This document shows, piece after piece, positions 1 through 8,966 of a stretch of 64,000 bases of DNA. The stretch is from Vibrio sp. CK2-1 (lineage in GTDB: Bacteria > Pseudomonadota > Gammaproteobacteria > Enterobacterales > Vibrionaceae), in assembly GCF_021726515.1 (NCBI RefSeq), contig NZ_JAKKCJ010000004.1, positions 1-64,000 of the forward strand, in the 5' to 3' direction. A program made the translations under genes and the position numbers. The stretch's first letter is position 1, and each line of letters starts with the position of its first letter. Below the pieces are notes generated by a model, which had not been told where the DNA came from, did not search any database, and worked only from the letters and a program-made list of their open reading frames with translations.

Positions 1-162
1 TATCGTTTACGACTACATGGTCAAGTGCATGCAGGAGTTAGCGAAAGCGGAACCTGATATCGATGCACTCCTGCCTTGGAACTTCAAACACTAACAATAT
101 CGCCCCGTGGGTTCATGGCGCGGATACGATAGACTGAAACTTCTTATACACACAAGGTTTAC
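1..162 (+). mobile_element. Right end of an IS66-family insertion sequence (partial)
   Basis: The window opens inside the last codons of an IS66-type transposase, so only the right end of the element is visible. IS66 elements usually end in TTAC on this side (inverted-repeat tip GTAA). A GGTTTAC at 156-162 fits that, which would make 163-170 half of an 8-bp target duplication. The left end lies outside the window, so the exact end is inferred and not proven. Confidence 0.45.
2..94 (+). CDS. IS66-family transposase, C-terminal fragment (cut by window edge)
   Basis: The open frame enters from the left edge and gives 30 residues ending LLPWNFKH before a TAA stop. A terminal (D/E)-x-LLPW is the usual ending of IS66 TnpC transposases, in their IS66_C domain. 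The catalytic DDE domain would lie to the left and is not visible. It is the only transposase remnant in the window and sits just outside the island described below, so the IS may have inserted into or beside the island. The family call rests on this short tail and is moderately sure. Confidence 0.6.
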   Translation: MVYDYMVKCMQELAKAEPDIDALLPWNFKH

Positions 163-533
163 GAGGGCTACGAAGAAAACTGACACCAGAGGTATTAAAC
201 CTCCTGCTGCCACCCCAATCAGCCTATTTTCACTCAAACATATTTAACAGAAACAGGCTAAGACTCTTTCTGAGGTATGAATAGCCACCGAATCCATAGA
301 CACTTTGTGGCATAAGAAAGAATAGGTCAAAGAACCTCGTATAGAAATGAGGTACAGAACAGTTCTAGCTTAGAATGGGGCATGCTCGTGACAGAAGTGA
401 TTGGCCTGAAACGAGCGTGGACAAAAATGAGCTAGGAACATGCTTATTTAATCTCATTTCAGATAATAAAATGTATGGGAAGTGTCTAAAATAGTGACCA
501 GTTTTACTTGGCCGCTATAAGTTTTGTATATAT
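163..533. other. Gene-free stretch between the IS66 end and the DUF4062 gene
   Basis: About 370 bases contain no convincing reading frame, RNA or terminator. The stretch is AT-rich with several short direct-repeat-like words. The left boundary of the recombinase island could lie here, but no repeat matching the nth-side junction was found by eye. Confidence 0.4.
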
Positions 534-1373
534 TTACAGCTCAATCATATCAGCAACTTGGTATCCCAAATTGGTAATTTCTAATATCTCTCCTTTATTG
601 CCCCTTTCAACAAGAAGAGCCTTCGATACGAGCTCATCAATAGCGGCTTCCCAGCGAGCCACTTCTCGACGTTCATTGGACTCTATGAAATTCTTACTAT
701 TGGTTTGAACGTTAGTTCCACCGAGATGGCGCAAATGCATAACCGTCCCATTTCGATCTTGACTAGCTTCTTTAAGAAGTATTCTGGACTCATCGGATAG
801 TTGTGGTAATGGGGTTTTGGACTGTACAAGGTCAACAGGAGTAGAAATAGAGGCTGTTTGAAATAGTGTGTGTTGATTGAGCTTAAGCTGTAACTGGCGA
901 TAAAACTTATCTTTAAAGCTTGAATGACTATCATAGCTTTCGTACAAACTTCGACTCTGACAAGACTCTTTAAATGCTTTTAATTGCGCATACTGCTCTG
1001 GCTCAACAGTATCAAGTGCCACAGGCTGGCTGGAAAAATACAACATTGCAGGTTTGTCTGTTTTAATATGCTCTTCAATTTCTTCGACGGTTCCGCTGGC
1101 ATATCCAGTGGTAGGTGTACCAATCCGAGTCCAAAACACACCTACCAACAAGTCACATCTATCGAGCACTTGATTGTTGATTATTTCTTGTGCTTGCCCA
1201 CCCATTTCTGGTGAAGAGTGAGTTTCCCAACCGACTGGTAATAAAACAATATTTCTTGTTTCAGAATGAACAGCATTCCATTCATATATGACATCTCGAA
1301 TGATTGCTCGCTCAGATGATACATCGCCTGGTGAAGCGATCATTACATTGAATACTTTTGCTTCATAACTCAT
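534..1373 (-). CDS. DUF4062 domain protein
   Basis: This 279-residue protein begins with a DUF4062 domain (about residues 5-130). The pattern is VMIASPGDV, then a Ser/Glu-rich stretch, a central D-L-L-V-G-V-F-W and a GT-EEIEE segment. DUF4062 is a Rossmann/TIR-like fold often found at the N-terminus of NTPases in accessory and suspected anti-phage loci. Here no NTPase follows. The remaining 150 residues end in a stretch resembling a winged helix (LLVERG... ITNLGYQVADMIEL), as in other stand-alone DUF4062 proteins. A strong AAGGAG precedes the ATG. It is the distal gene of the island and probably cargo. Its biochemical activity is unknown. Confidence 0.75.
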   Translation of the reverse strand: MSYEAKVFNVMIASPGDVSSERAIIRDVIYEWNAVHSETRNIVLLPVGWETHSSPEMGGQAQEIINNQVLDRCDLLVGVFWTRIGTPTTGYASGTVEEIEEHIKTDKPAMLYFSSQPVALDTVEPEQYAQLKAFKESCQSRSLYESYDSHSSFKDKFYRQLQLKLNQHTLFQTASISTPVDLVQSKTPLPQLSDESRILLKEASQDRNGTVMHLRHLGGTNVQTNSKNFIESNERREVARWEAAIDELVSKALLVERGNKGEILEITNLGYQVADMIEL

Positions 1374-1571
1374 TTAACTCTCCTTGCAAACAACAATCGT
1401 GGCAGTCACCATCAACAGGTTAGAATGATATCAAACCAAACCAAACACATAATGAGACATTAGATAAATTAGGTCAAACACCTAGTTAGGAGTGATGCGA
1501 GAAGATATTCTAAAAAGAAAAGGGGCATTTTTCGTTCGGAAGCGCCTCTGGATAAAAACTAAATATGAATC

Positions 1572-1781
1572 TTACATTTCATCCACTGCATACTTTGTGC
1601 GAGAGCTGTCGAATTGAACATGGTATTGCCTTCCATCTTTTGAGATGAGAGCTGTGCTGCCTACAACGTTATGCATTGGAATATCGATCATAGACCAACG
1701 TGAACAGTCTTCTAACTCCAGTACAGTAAGTCCCATTTGCTGTGACAACTTTAGAACTATTGATTTTGAATTATTGCCCAT
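1572..1781 (-). CDS. Small hypothetical protein (69 residues)
   Basis: I do not recognise this gene. It encodes 69 residues with no transmembrane segment. It begins with a short basic/polar helix, and the second half (VVGSTALISKDGRQYHVQF) looks like a small beta-sheet fold. The ATG is preceded by an excellent ribosome-binding site, GGAGGAG at 8-base spacing, which is the main reason to accept it as real. It lies between the helicase (130 bases upstream) and the DUF4062 gene (198 bases downstream), all on the same strand. It could be a small regulator or partner of the DUF4062 protein, but that is only position-based inference. Confidence 0.55.
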   Translation of the reverse strand: MGNNSKSIVLKLSQQMGLTVLELEDCSRWSMIDIPMHNVVGSTALISKDGRQYHVQFDSSRTKYAVDEM

Positions 1782-1911
1782 CTTTTCACTCCTCCATAGG
1801 TGCAGATTATTGCATGTTGTTGCATTAGTGGAATAAGGTCAATTTAAGGCTGAGACAATTGAACAGAAATGAGATCTAACAAAGTTTGGGGCATTAACAA
1901 GTTTGAAATTG

Positions 1912-4077
1912 CTAACTCAATAGTTCTTTTAGGTAACTATTCCGCTTATGAGAGTGACTAGGTGCCTCGGTGATCTGCTTCATGTCATCACTACTGCCAA
2001 CTATATGGATTTCACTTTCAGCTCTCGTGATTGCCGTATAGAGCCATGCTCTATCTACTATTCTTCCGTTTTGCAGAGCGATGATGATGCGTGGAAACTG
2101 TGACCCTTGAGCTTTATGTAGGGTGATGGCGTAACCCAACTCCATGCAGTCGAGAACGGATTGTGTTATCTCGACCTTTTCACCCGTATCTAGCGTCACT
2201 TCACCGTAACTATCACCAGAAGGTTTGGCGTTGGTTAGCGTACCAAGTGAGCCGTTCTGAATGCCTTTGTCGTAATGATTCTGCGTAAATAACACCGCAT
2301 CATTCATGCGAAGTGGCAAAAAGAACTCATCACCATTGATTTCGAACTCAAGGTTAGTGCTATCTGGGTTAACGGCTTGTTGGGTGAGTTTATTGATTTC
2401 TGATACGAGTGCTTTGGTTGGAGCCACGACGCGACTGTTTTCAGGACACTGTTGGTAAAGCTCACAACAGACTTTGGCAATATCTGTTTTATTGGTTTCG
2501 TGAAAATGTATTGCACCTGTGCTCAGTTGTTCAGGCATCACACCTTGATTAATAAGCTTTGAGTATTCGGGGATACCCGTTGAACCTTCCTGTCTCTTAA
2601 CGATGTCTAACATCGTATTAGCCACCGTTTTTGCTTCAACGATGTCTGCCAACACCTTGCCGCAACCTATTGGTGGAAGTTGATCGGGATCGCCAGTGAA
2701 TATCAATCGTACAGAGGGGTGAGTGTGATTCACAAGACGATACATGGTTGGCAAGTCAATCATGCTTGCCTCATCAATCACCAGTAGGTGACTTGGCTTA
2801 TCGACACTGGGTTCAATAGGGTCTTCACGCAGCAATTTGGCAATGGTTGAGGTAACAAAACCGATGGACTCATGAAGTCTCATTGCAGCGCGACCACTGA
2901 GCGCCACGGCGTGTATTTCAAATCCAAGTCGATGATATGCCCTGAGAGCCGTTCTGAGTACCGTTGTCTTGCCTGTTCCTGCACCGCCCGTAATACAGCT
3001 TACCGAATTATTCAGACACGTTGTGACGGCTTCGATTTGTTTAGGCGTTAATTCGTAGGGAAGCTCCGCAACCGCAGAGCAATACGCAGCATTGGCGTTT
3101 TCATCAAACAAGTCATTTCGCTTAATCAGTGTATTTAGCCGTTTGGCAACGACACTTTCCATCAGAAGTTGTGCAGTTGGATGGTAGGCTCCTGTGTCGG
3201 GGTTTAAAATGTACTGAACTTTATCATGACCTGATTGGAACGCCTGAGTGACTAGCACTCTATCTTTCAGTAACTTGTTGAGATAGGGGCGCACATTAGC
3301 ATGGGTGGTGTAGGTGTGACCTTTTTCAATCTCCTTGCGAATCGCTATTTCCAGAGCAGCGCTGAGCCTTCTTGGGTCATCCTTCGCAAAATCGCTCTTA
3401 AAATCCGTTACCTTGATAATATCTTCAATGGCACTGAACGAAAGACCAAAGCCCATCAAAGCATAAGGATTATCCTTAATTACCTCGATAGAGGCTTCAC
3501 CGTGATGCTTGAGCAGCCGTTGCTGCACACTGGCGGGGATGTTGTGCTCACTCATCCAGTTGCAATACGCCAGATTTTTATATTTGGCGTACCCCTTAAA
3601 GAGCGCTTCTACTGAATCGTCACTCAGAATCGATGTTAGACGCTTTCTAGACTCTGGGGTGTCATTTCGCAGTGTGGCATGGAAGTCTTTACCCAAGAGC
3701 TGCCAGAGCGCTCTTGCTTTGCTTTCGCCAATACCCTTGAAGTCACTTTCTCTGGCGACAAAGCGTATCAGTTGCTCACCTGTTTCGGGCAGCGTGCATT
3801 CAATATGCTTGGGTGATTCATACGTGTGCTGCTGCATTACATAATCATCCATCTCCATATTTTCTATCTGGCGAGTGCCTTTGACTGACCAATGCTGACC
3901 CAGCGTTGGAAGCACAGGGATGCTATCGGGGTCGGCTTTGATGGTGACGTAATACTTCCCACTATTGGTTTTGTAAGAGTCTTTCGCCAATGGCACACCG
4001 CTGAATATCACCATCTTGGTCGAGCGATGAGGGATACTGGTGACACGCATTTGGTCTTCATGCAAAGCGCTATTCAT
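1912..4077 (-). CDS. RecD2-like superfamily 1B DNA helicase
   Basis: The 721-residue protein has an N-terminal region with a helix-hairpin-helix-like segment (FKGIGESKARALW, about residue 114). A helicase core follows with Walker A GGAGTGKT (about 364-371), Walker B VIDEASM, motif III GDPDQLPPIG, and the C-terminal motifs YAITLHKAQGSQF and LYTAITRA. This is the layout of RecD2/TraI-type 5'-3' helicases, not RecBCD-associated RecD. Its start codon overlaps the stop of the upstream coiled-coil gene as ATGA (4074-4077), so it is translationally coupled to the recombinase operon. A role in processing recombination or replication intermediates of the island is inferred. Confidence 0.85.
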   Translation of the reverse strand: MNSALHEDQMRVTSIPHRSTKMVIFSGVPLAKDSYKTNSGKYYVTIKADPDSIPVLPTLGQHWSVKGTRQIENMEMDDYVMQQHTYESPKHIECTLPETGEQLIRFVARESDFKGIGESKARALWQLLGKDFHATLRNDTPESRKRLTSILSDDSVEALFKGYAKYKNLAYCNWMSEHNIPASVQQRLLKHHGEASIEVIKDNPYALMGFGLSFSAIEDIIKVTDFKSDFAKDDPRRLSAALEIAIRKEIEKGHTYTTHANVRPYLNKLLKDRVLVTQAFQSGHDKVQYILNPDTGAYHPTAQLLMESVVAKRLNTLIKRNDLFDENANAAYCSAVAELPYELTPKQIEAVTTCLNNSVSCITGGAGTGKTTVLRTALRAYHRLGFEIHAVALSGRAAMRLHESIGFVTSTIAKLLREDPIEPSVDKPSHLLVIDEASMIDLPTMYRLVNHTHPSVRLIFTGDPDQLPPIGCGKVLADIVEAKTVANTMLDIVKRQEGSTGIPEYSKLINQGVMPEQLSTGAIHFHETNKTDIAKVCCELYQQCPENSRVVAPTKALVSEINKLTQQAVNPDSTNLEFEINGDEFFLPLRMNDAVLFTQNHYDKGIQNGSLGTLTNAKPSGDSYGEVTLDTGEKVEITQSVLDCMELGYAITLHKAQGSQFPRIIIALQNGRIVDRAWLYTAITRAESEIHIVGSSDDMKQITEAPSHSHKRNSYLKELLS

Positions 4078-4511
4078 CGTGGCATCAACCCCATCTCAGA
4101 TAAGGTTTCAGATAGCTCACCAAAGCGCTCAAGTCGCTGTTCAAGCTCCTTGACCTTGGCTTTCAATTCAATGTTCTCAGCTTCTAATGACGACACCCGT
4201 TTTGAATCGAGCAGCTTTCGATTTGTTGTGTTGTCGTAGGCTTGAGGTTTGCCCTCATTCTTCTTGGCAGCGTCGGTCAAAGGTGGCAGGAGGCCTTTGC
4301 CGCGCAGTTCATCTTCTAAGGCTTTGAGCGCTTCTTTGAGGGCAGGGTTTTGGTTTAGAGCCGATTTACCGCAACCAATCCCCTTTGCGACTTCGATACG
4401 ATTTAGCTGACCTCGGAATACGATTTGTTTAAACTCATCGTCGGTCTGTGTGGCTTTCCAGACCTCAAATGCCTCAAGGTTTTGCTGTGCTTTTTGCTGA
4501 CCACTTGCCAT
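4074..4511 (-). CDS. Small coiled-coil protein 2 of the recombinase operon
   Basis: This 145-residue protein has two parts. The N-terminal half (about 1-70) contains a helix-turn-helix-like segment (LNRIEVAKGIGCGKSALNQNP). The C-terminal half is a heptad-rich coiled coil (VSSLEAENIELKAKVKELEQRLE, about 106-130). The layout recalls the small accessory protein TnpC of Tn554, which assists the two recombinases there. It may serve as a DNA-binding or oligomerising helper for the recombinases. Start: GAGAG lies 7 bases before the ATG. It follows its paralogue-like neighbour after 37 bases and overlaps the helicase gene by four bases. No enzymatic motif is visible. Confidence 0.65.
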   Translation of the reverse strand: MASGQQKAQQNLEAFEVWKATQTDDEFKQIVFRGQLNRIEVAKGIGCGKSALNQNPALKEALKALEDELRGKGLLPPLTDAAKKNEGKPQAYDNTTNRKLLDSKRVSSLEAENIELKAKVKELEQRLERFGELSETLSEMGLMPR

Positions 4512-4548
4512 GTTATCTCTCGCTATATCGTAATTCGAGGTTTAGCCC

Positions 4549-4989
4549 TTATGAATTGTTTAATTTTTGCTTATTGCTGCGCTCAACGTCTTGTAAGGTC
4601 TTTTGAAACACATCCATGACGCTTGGGTTAGTTTTGCCAATACTGGATAACTTTTGAATGAAAGCCTGAAGCTTACCAACCTCTGACTGTGCGACCGCAA
4701 GTTGCGCTTCCAGTTGCACCACCTTTTCTGCTAAATCCACGTCTTTTTGCAAGTAAGCAAGCAATTCCTCGTTTTTGGGCGAAACAGGCTTGCCCCTTAA
4801 GACTTGCTTTTTCTGCTTGTACTCGTGCTTGATATTGGCGTACTTGTCGAGCGTTTGTCTCGTTGTGGCAATACCTAAGCTGGATTCTATTTTTGTGACT
4901 AACAAATCCCAGGTTAGCTTGCCTTCCCAGCTTAGGATGAGGGCTTGAATTGAGATTTGCTGTTCGGTTTCAAGTGATTTAATTGCCAT
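4549..4989 (-). CDS. Small coiled-coil protein 1 of the recombinase operon
   Basis: The 146 residues begin with a helical domain containing a helix-turn-helix-like stretch (LTWDLLVTKIESSLGIATTRQTLDKY, about 24-50). A basic linker (KQKKQVLRGK) follows, then a coiled coil (about 75-110, LAEKVVQLEAQLAVAQSEVGKLQ). The order HTH-like, basic linker, coiled coil is the same as in the next gene, so the two may be diverged paralogues. It starts only 9 bases after the stop of the largest recombinase. A TnpC-like helper role is inferred from position and architecture; no family could be named with certainty. Confidence 0.6.
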   Translation of the reverse strand: MAIKSLETEQQISIQALILSWEGKLTWDLLVTKIESSLGIATTRQTLDKYANIKHEYKQKKQVLRGKPVSPKNEELLAYLQKDVDLAEKVVQLEAQLAVAQSEVGKLQAFIQKLSSIGKTNPSVMDVFQKTLQDVERSNKQKLNNS

Positions 4990-4998
4990 GTTATTACC

Positions 4999-7323
4999 CT
5001 AGAGTGAACCCAGAAAATCTAAAAAGTTATCTGTGGCTTCACCTCTTTTATTGTTGTTTTTTGCCTCAATAGCAGCCTGCAGGGCTTGCTCGGTATCAGG
5101 CAGCGCTAATTTTTGTTTTTCCACCGTTTGTGTCTTTAAATTAGTGATTCTTATGCTGTTTGAACGAACTAGCAATCGCACCATACGACCTTCTTCTATT
5201 GCCTCATCGGACAGCACTTCAATGAGGTGCTTCAGCATACATGTGTTGCGGTAATGGGTTTTGTACCATTTCTGCATCCCTTGACTGGTTTCAAAGTTGA
5301 TAGACGCCTGAACCTTCTCCAAGTTGTGCGTTTGCACTTTCAAATCCTTCTGGAGTAGTTCTATTGCCTCGCTATCATGGGTTACATGGCAAGAAGATGA
5401 GCATAACGCACATTGCGTTTCAAACTCCGACATATAAGTGCAGGGGGAGAGGGCTAGGTTTTGACCGCAAAACCCTGTCTCATGAACAAAAGTCGGCGTT
5501 TCATTGTCAATAGCCTCGTTAAATTGATTCATGGTCGCAATACGAAGCTTTAGCTTATTTTCGACCTCGCTTTCTGATTTATTAGAGTAAGAGATATTCC
5601 CAATGACAGAAGCGTTTTGAGCGTCAGTGGTATGGATATAGGTCAGTGTCTGCTCGGCGCTCTTTCGGCCTGACAACATAGAAATAAGGTGGTGAGGCAG
5701 TCCTTTTTTCGCAAGAAAATCATTTTGCCAATGGCGCAGTTGGTGCGGCTTGAGCAAAAAGTTGGATGAGAACCCGTGTCGCTCAAAGAGCGTAAGCCAA
5801 TTGTTATTCCTTTTTATTAGGTCGCCAGAAAAGAGGCCACTTAGCGAACTGATAGGCACTAAAAGGAAGGGGTGTGCCACTTTGCCGCCAAACTGCTTTT
5901 GTGTGTAGGCAAATAGTGCGTTCTCAAAATCGACATGCTTAGTTTTATGTTTATTGTAACCTTTTAGGTGAGGTTGATTCATCTCGATGGTGTGATTCTG
6001 AAACTCTGCCACGGTGAGCTCTTGTTTGCCTGCTGTGTACTTATCGTATTGATTCTGTCTTGAAAATAAACATCCTGTAAGCGCTTGAGAGTAAGGACAT
6101 TTGCTCTTAAATACCAGAGTGTCGAAGGCTTCAAGCTGTGCAATGGGCTTGATGAACTTTGGATTGTGCGGGTTTCGTACTCCTGTTTTGTCGGTTGCCC
6201 CTTTTGTGTCAGGTGTAACTCGCACACATTTGTCACTACCGTCAAAAAAGCCAAGCAGCAAACCAAGATGTAATAGGTTGGTTGATTTGCTCATGGAAGG
6301 CTTAAGCAGGGCAATATTCTCATCGCTGGGCTTAAATTCACCGAGCACTTCTTTTAGAGGGCGATTCGGCTTTTGATAGAACCGAGCCAGCGCTCTTGCA
6401 GGCTCTGTAGCGAGAATGGTGTAGTGCAAGGCTCTGTCTAAGCTATCGACCATTTCTGCATTAATGTGGTTTGCATTATCCTTGTACCCCTTCGAGCCTC
6501 GCCAGTTAAGGTAATGCACAGTTTTTTTCTTGCCATCGACAACTTGTGTATGAGGCTTTATGCGTTGCACTGTTAAAAGCACTTGCTCTGCGCCGATTCG
6601 ATTGGGTGAAGCCATGCCAAGTGCTGCCATTGTGCAACTAAAGCTGTCTCGCTGCTCTTGGGTTGAAGATGTAAGGGGCTGCCAAGCCTCAACATTTTCC
6701 TTGTCACCATCCTGATAGGCTGGAATAACATCATAGAAGATAGCCCCGAGCGCCAGTAATGCGTTTTCGGAGGGGAGCTTGTTTTGTTCCGCTTGCAATG
6801 CATCATCGCCACTTTTAGCGCGAGCTGATTCAACTGTAGTATTGATGTCGGGCTGACAGCTTTTCGCGAGCATTTTATGTTGATGCAGCCAGTTGATAAA
6901 AAATGTTACGTTGGTGCTGTATGTCATCAGGTTGATGGCAGATTGAATCCTTTCAAGGGTGGCGGTCGCGATATTCTCATTTAGGTGGCAAAGAAAGAGT
7001 CTTGTGGCTGTGATTTTGCTTGTTTTATAGGCTATAGATGTGTTTTCTTTCAATATATCAAGTGCATAGGCAAATAATAAGTCATGCATCTCAGGTGGTA
7101 ATCGATCCTCATCTGTGAAGCGCGTTCCCACTTTTGGCCTCTTTCTATTTAGGTTACAAAACATAATATTCTGGCTTCTGTTGTCACTGTCGGTAAACGT
7201 GACAACAATATCCTCCCATGATGCAGCCTCACCTTGAGCGTTGGTAAATCCAATCAGAGGCTGTGCTTTCTTTTTGGCAACATAAGCGCGTTGATTATCA
7301 ATATAGTGGTTAATCTGACTCAT
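4999..7323 (-). CDS. Large tyrosine recombinase (third of trio)
   Basis: The protein is about 774 residues from the ATG at 7323, whose ATGA overlaps the stop of the preceding recombinase; a longer in-frame start at 7362 is less likely. Tyrosine-recombinase catalytic positions are visible: first Arg in SPNRIGAEQ, Lys in NWRGSKGY, the box HQLRHW, and the nucleophile Tyr in LTYIH. The C-terminal side carries clustered cysteines and histidines (CGQNLALSPC, CALCSSSCHVTH), probably a zinc-binding module. Its size is close to double that of a typical integrase. The large N-terminal region (about 1-200) has no recognisable motif. It probably acts together with the two upstream recombinases. Confidence 0.8.
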   Translation of the reverse strand: MSQINHYIDNQRAYVAKKKAQPLIGFTNAQGEAASWEDIVVTFTDSDNRSQNIMFCNLNRKRPKVGTRFTDEDRLPPEMHDLLFAYALDILKENTSIAYKTSKITATRLFLCHLNENIATATLERIQSAINLMTYSTNVTFFINWLHQHKMLAKSCQPDINTTVESARAKSGDDALQAEQNKLPSENALLALGAIFYDVIPAYQDGDKENVEAWQPLTSSTQEQRDSFSCTMAALGMASPNRIGAEQVLLTVQRIKPHTQVVDGKKKTVHYLNWRGSKGYKDNANHINAEMVDSLDRALHYTILATEPARALARFYQKPNRPLKEVLGEFKPSDENIALLKPSMSKSTNLLHLGLLLGFFDGSDKCVRVTPDTKGATDKTGVRNPHNPKFIKPIAQLEAFDTLVFKSKCPYSQALTGCLFSRQNQYDKYTAGKQELTVAEFQNHTIEMNQPHLKGYNKHKTKHVDFENALFAYTQKQFGGKVAHPFLLVPISSLSGLFSGDLIKRNNNWLTLFERHGFSSNFLLKPHQLRHWQNDFLAKKGLPHHLISMLSGRKSAEQTLTYIHTTDAQNASVIGNISYSNKSESEVENKLKLRIATMNQFNEAIDNETPTFVHETGFCGQNLALSPCTYMSEFETQCALCSSSCHVTHDSEAIELLQKDLKVQTHNLEKVQASINFETSQGMQKWYKTHYRNTCMLKHLIEVLSDEAIEEGRMVRLLVRSNSIRITNLKTQTVEKQKLALPDTEQALQAAIEAKNNNKRGEATDNFLDFLGSL

Positions 7324-8966
7324 TTGCACTCTCCCACTTTGATGATTTTTCGTTCTTCGCACAGCATAATTGTCACTCTGATATAGAGAATAATGGTTTG
7401 TAGTCGTTTAACCGTAGCGGGGTGGCCTGATTGGCTATTAATCGCCAGTTTACGCTTTGCCTTATCTAAATATTGCTGATGGTTTGCGGTTTCCAAAGGT
7501 CGAAAGTTATCACAGGGATAGCACCCCATAGGGGCGGCTCCCTTTGATTGACAGCTTGAGCAGTTGGTCGGGTTAAGTTTGTGTCCCATCTCTTCATCAA
7601 ACGGGCTTTTCACTTTAAAGTCAGGGTGTTGCTGTAATTCTTTCGAAGATACGCTATCAAAACGTTGTATGACGCTGTTACCCGCAAAGGCTTCGTCAAT
7701 TTTGACTCGTTCAGGCGCTTTTAAATCAAGGTAATCTTGTATTGCATCTACCGTGACACCTGTAATGGCGGCAACTTGCGCAGGGCTTAACCCCATCCAA
7801 GCGGCGAGGGTCAACTGGGTATGACGCCAGCGATTGTTTTTAAATGCAAGGGGCTTATGCGCTATTCGGTCACTTTTAATACTTAACTTTTTATTGAAGA
7901 GGTAAGCAATATTATTGGCAAGAGAACCAGCTCTGAGATGGAAAGCCTCTGATGTGTCGCTCACGGATTGAAAGAGACTCTCTTTAGTGTCAAATTGTGC
8001 GGAGAATAAACTTTGGTCTGGAAACAAGGGGAGTCGTTGTATTAGCTCTTTTGTTTCACTCTCAGAGAGGACAACGCTGCTCTTGCTCAATGAAGCGCAA
8101 AGGAAGGTTTCGTACACTTGGTAATACTGAAGCAACAATTCAGACAGATTTGGCTCCAAACGATGTGAGCGTGACTCGGCATCGACTCTAAACGCTCCAG
8201 TTTTACCTTTGAAGGTTCGTAGGTGCAATTGCTCTACATCAGAAAAATGATGCTGTGTTAAAGGCTGCCAATCACGGTTGCTTTCTTTGTGCGACTTAAA
8301 TGTTTGACCCACCCGCAAAAGGTCACACCATTTAATTTTAACCAGTTGCGTAGGTCTTCTTACAATGGCCACCATCAACTGACAAGCCAGAACGTTTCTA
8401 AGGCGGGTGAAAGGCGTTACTGTTGCAATCTTACTGCTGAGTGCATGGAGGGTTTCAATTCTTAGCGCTTCAAGAAGGTTATCACGCTCGATTTCACTGT
8501 AAGCCCCCGTTGTTTCATCAAGGATATTTTTTGAGCCACCGTTTCTGCGTAAATTCTCATCCTTAACGATGTCATAGATCGGAGTAAGAAGACTGCTGCT
8601 GTACTCATGACTTCGTTTGTTAAATGCGAATAGGGTATTTCTTATAGTCTTTTTATAGTCCGTGAGCGTTAACCACCATGCCTCAAAAGTCGTTGGCTCT
8701 AAGTAATCGCAAATGGTTTTTAAGGTGCTGACATGGGTATTTATGCTTGAATAAGCATAATGTTTAGCAACGTGCGCGATAGCCAGCCGTAGGTCGAGAA
8801 AGGCTTCGCTATCTAACGCATTCATCCAGTCAAGGTGAATCGGCTTCTTGTAGCCAAGCAGCCATTTATCAGAAAAAAGATCGAACTCGTACCCCGTTTC
8901 TTTTGATTGAAAGGTTCGTTTACCTTGGTAGCTATTTTTTAAGCTTTTAAGTTCAGCGCTGTTCAT
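7320..8966 (-). CDS. Tyrosine recombinase-like protein (second of trio)
   Basis: This 548-residue protein has a catalytic-core fold. The first Arg is in AIVRRPTQLVKIKW, a Lys is in FKGKTGAF, the second Arg box reads NNRWRHTQ and the putative nucleophile is in IQDYLDL. The usual HxxR histidine is replaced by Asn, so catalysis may be altered. A cysteine cluster (CSSCQ... CYPC, about residues 470-490) suggests a zinc site. Both gene ends overlap neighbours by four bases as ATGA (8963-8966 and 7320-7323), showing strict co-translation with the other recombinases. No single-integrase phage has this arrangement; RIT-like or Tn554-like modules are the nearest known analogues. Confidence 0.75.
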   Translation of the reverse strand: MNSAELKSLKNSYQGKRTFQSKETGYEFDLFSDKWLLGYKKPIHLDWMNALDSEAFLDLRLAIAHVAKHYAYSSINTHVSTLKTICDYLEPTTFEAWWLTLTDYKKTIRNTLFAFNKRSHEYSSSLLTPIYDIVKDENLRRNGGSKNILDETTGAYSEIERDNLLEALRIETLHALSSKIATVTPFTRLRNVLACQLMVAIVRRPTQLVKIKWCDLLRVGQTFKSHKESNRDWQPLTQHHFSDVEQLHLRTFKGKTGAFRVDAESRSHRLEPNLSELLLQYYQVYETFLCASLSKSSVVLSESETKELIQRLPLFPDQSLFSAQFDTKESLFQSVSDTSEAFHLRAGSLANNIAYLFNKKLSIKSDRIAHKPLAFKNNRWRHTQLTLAAWMGLSPAQVAAITGVTVDAIQDYLDLKAPERVKIDEAFAGNSVIQRFDSVSSKELQQHPDFKVKSPFDEEMGHKLNPTNCSSCQSKGAAPMGCYPCDNFRPLETANHQQYLDKAKRKLAINSQSGHPATVKRLQTIILYIRVTIMLCEERKIIKVGECK

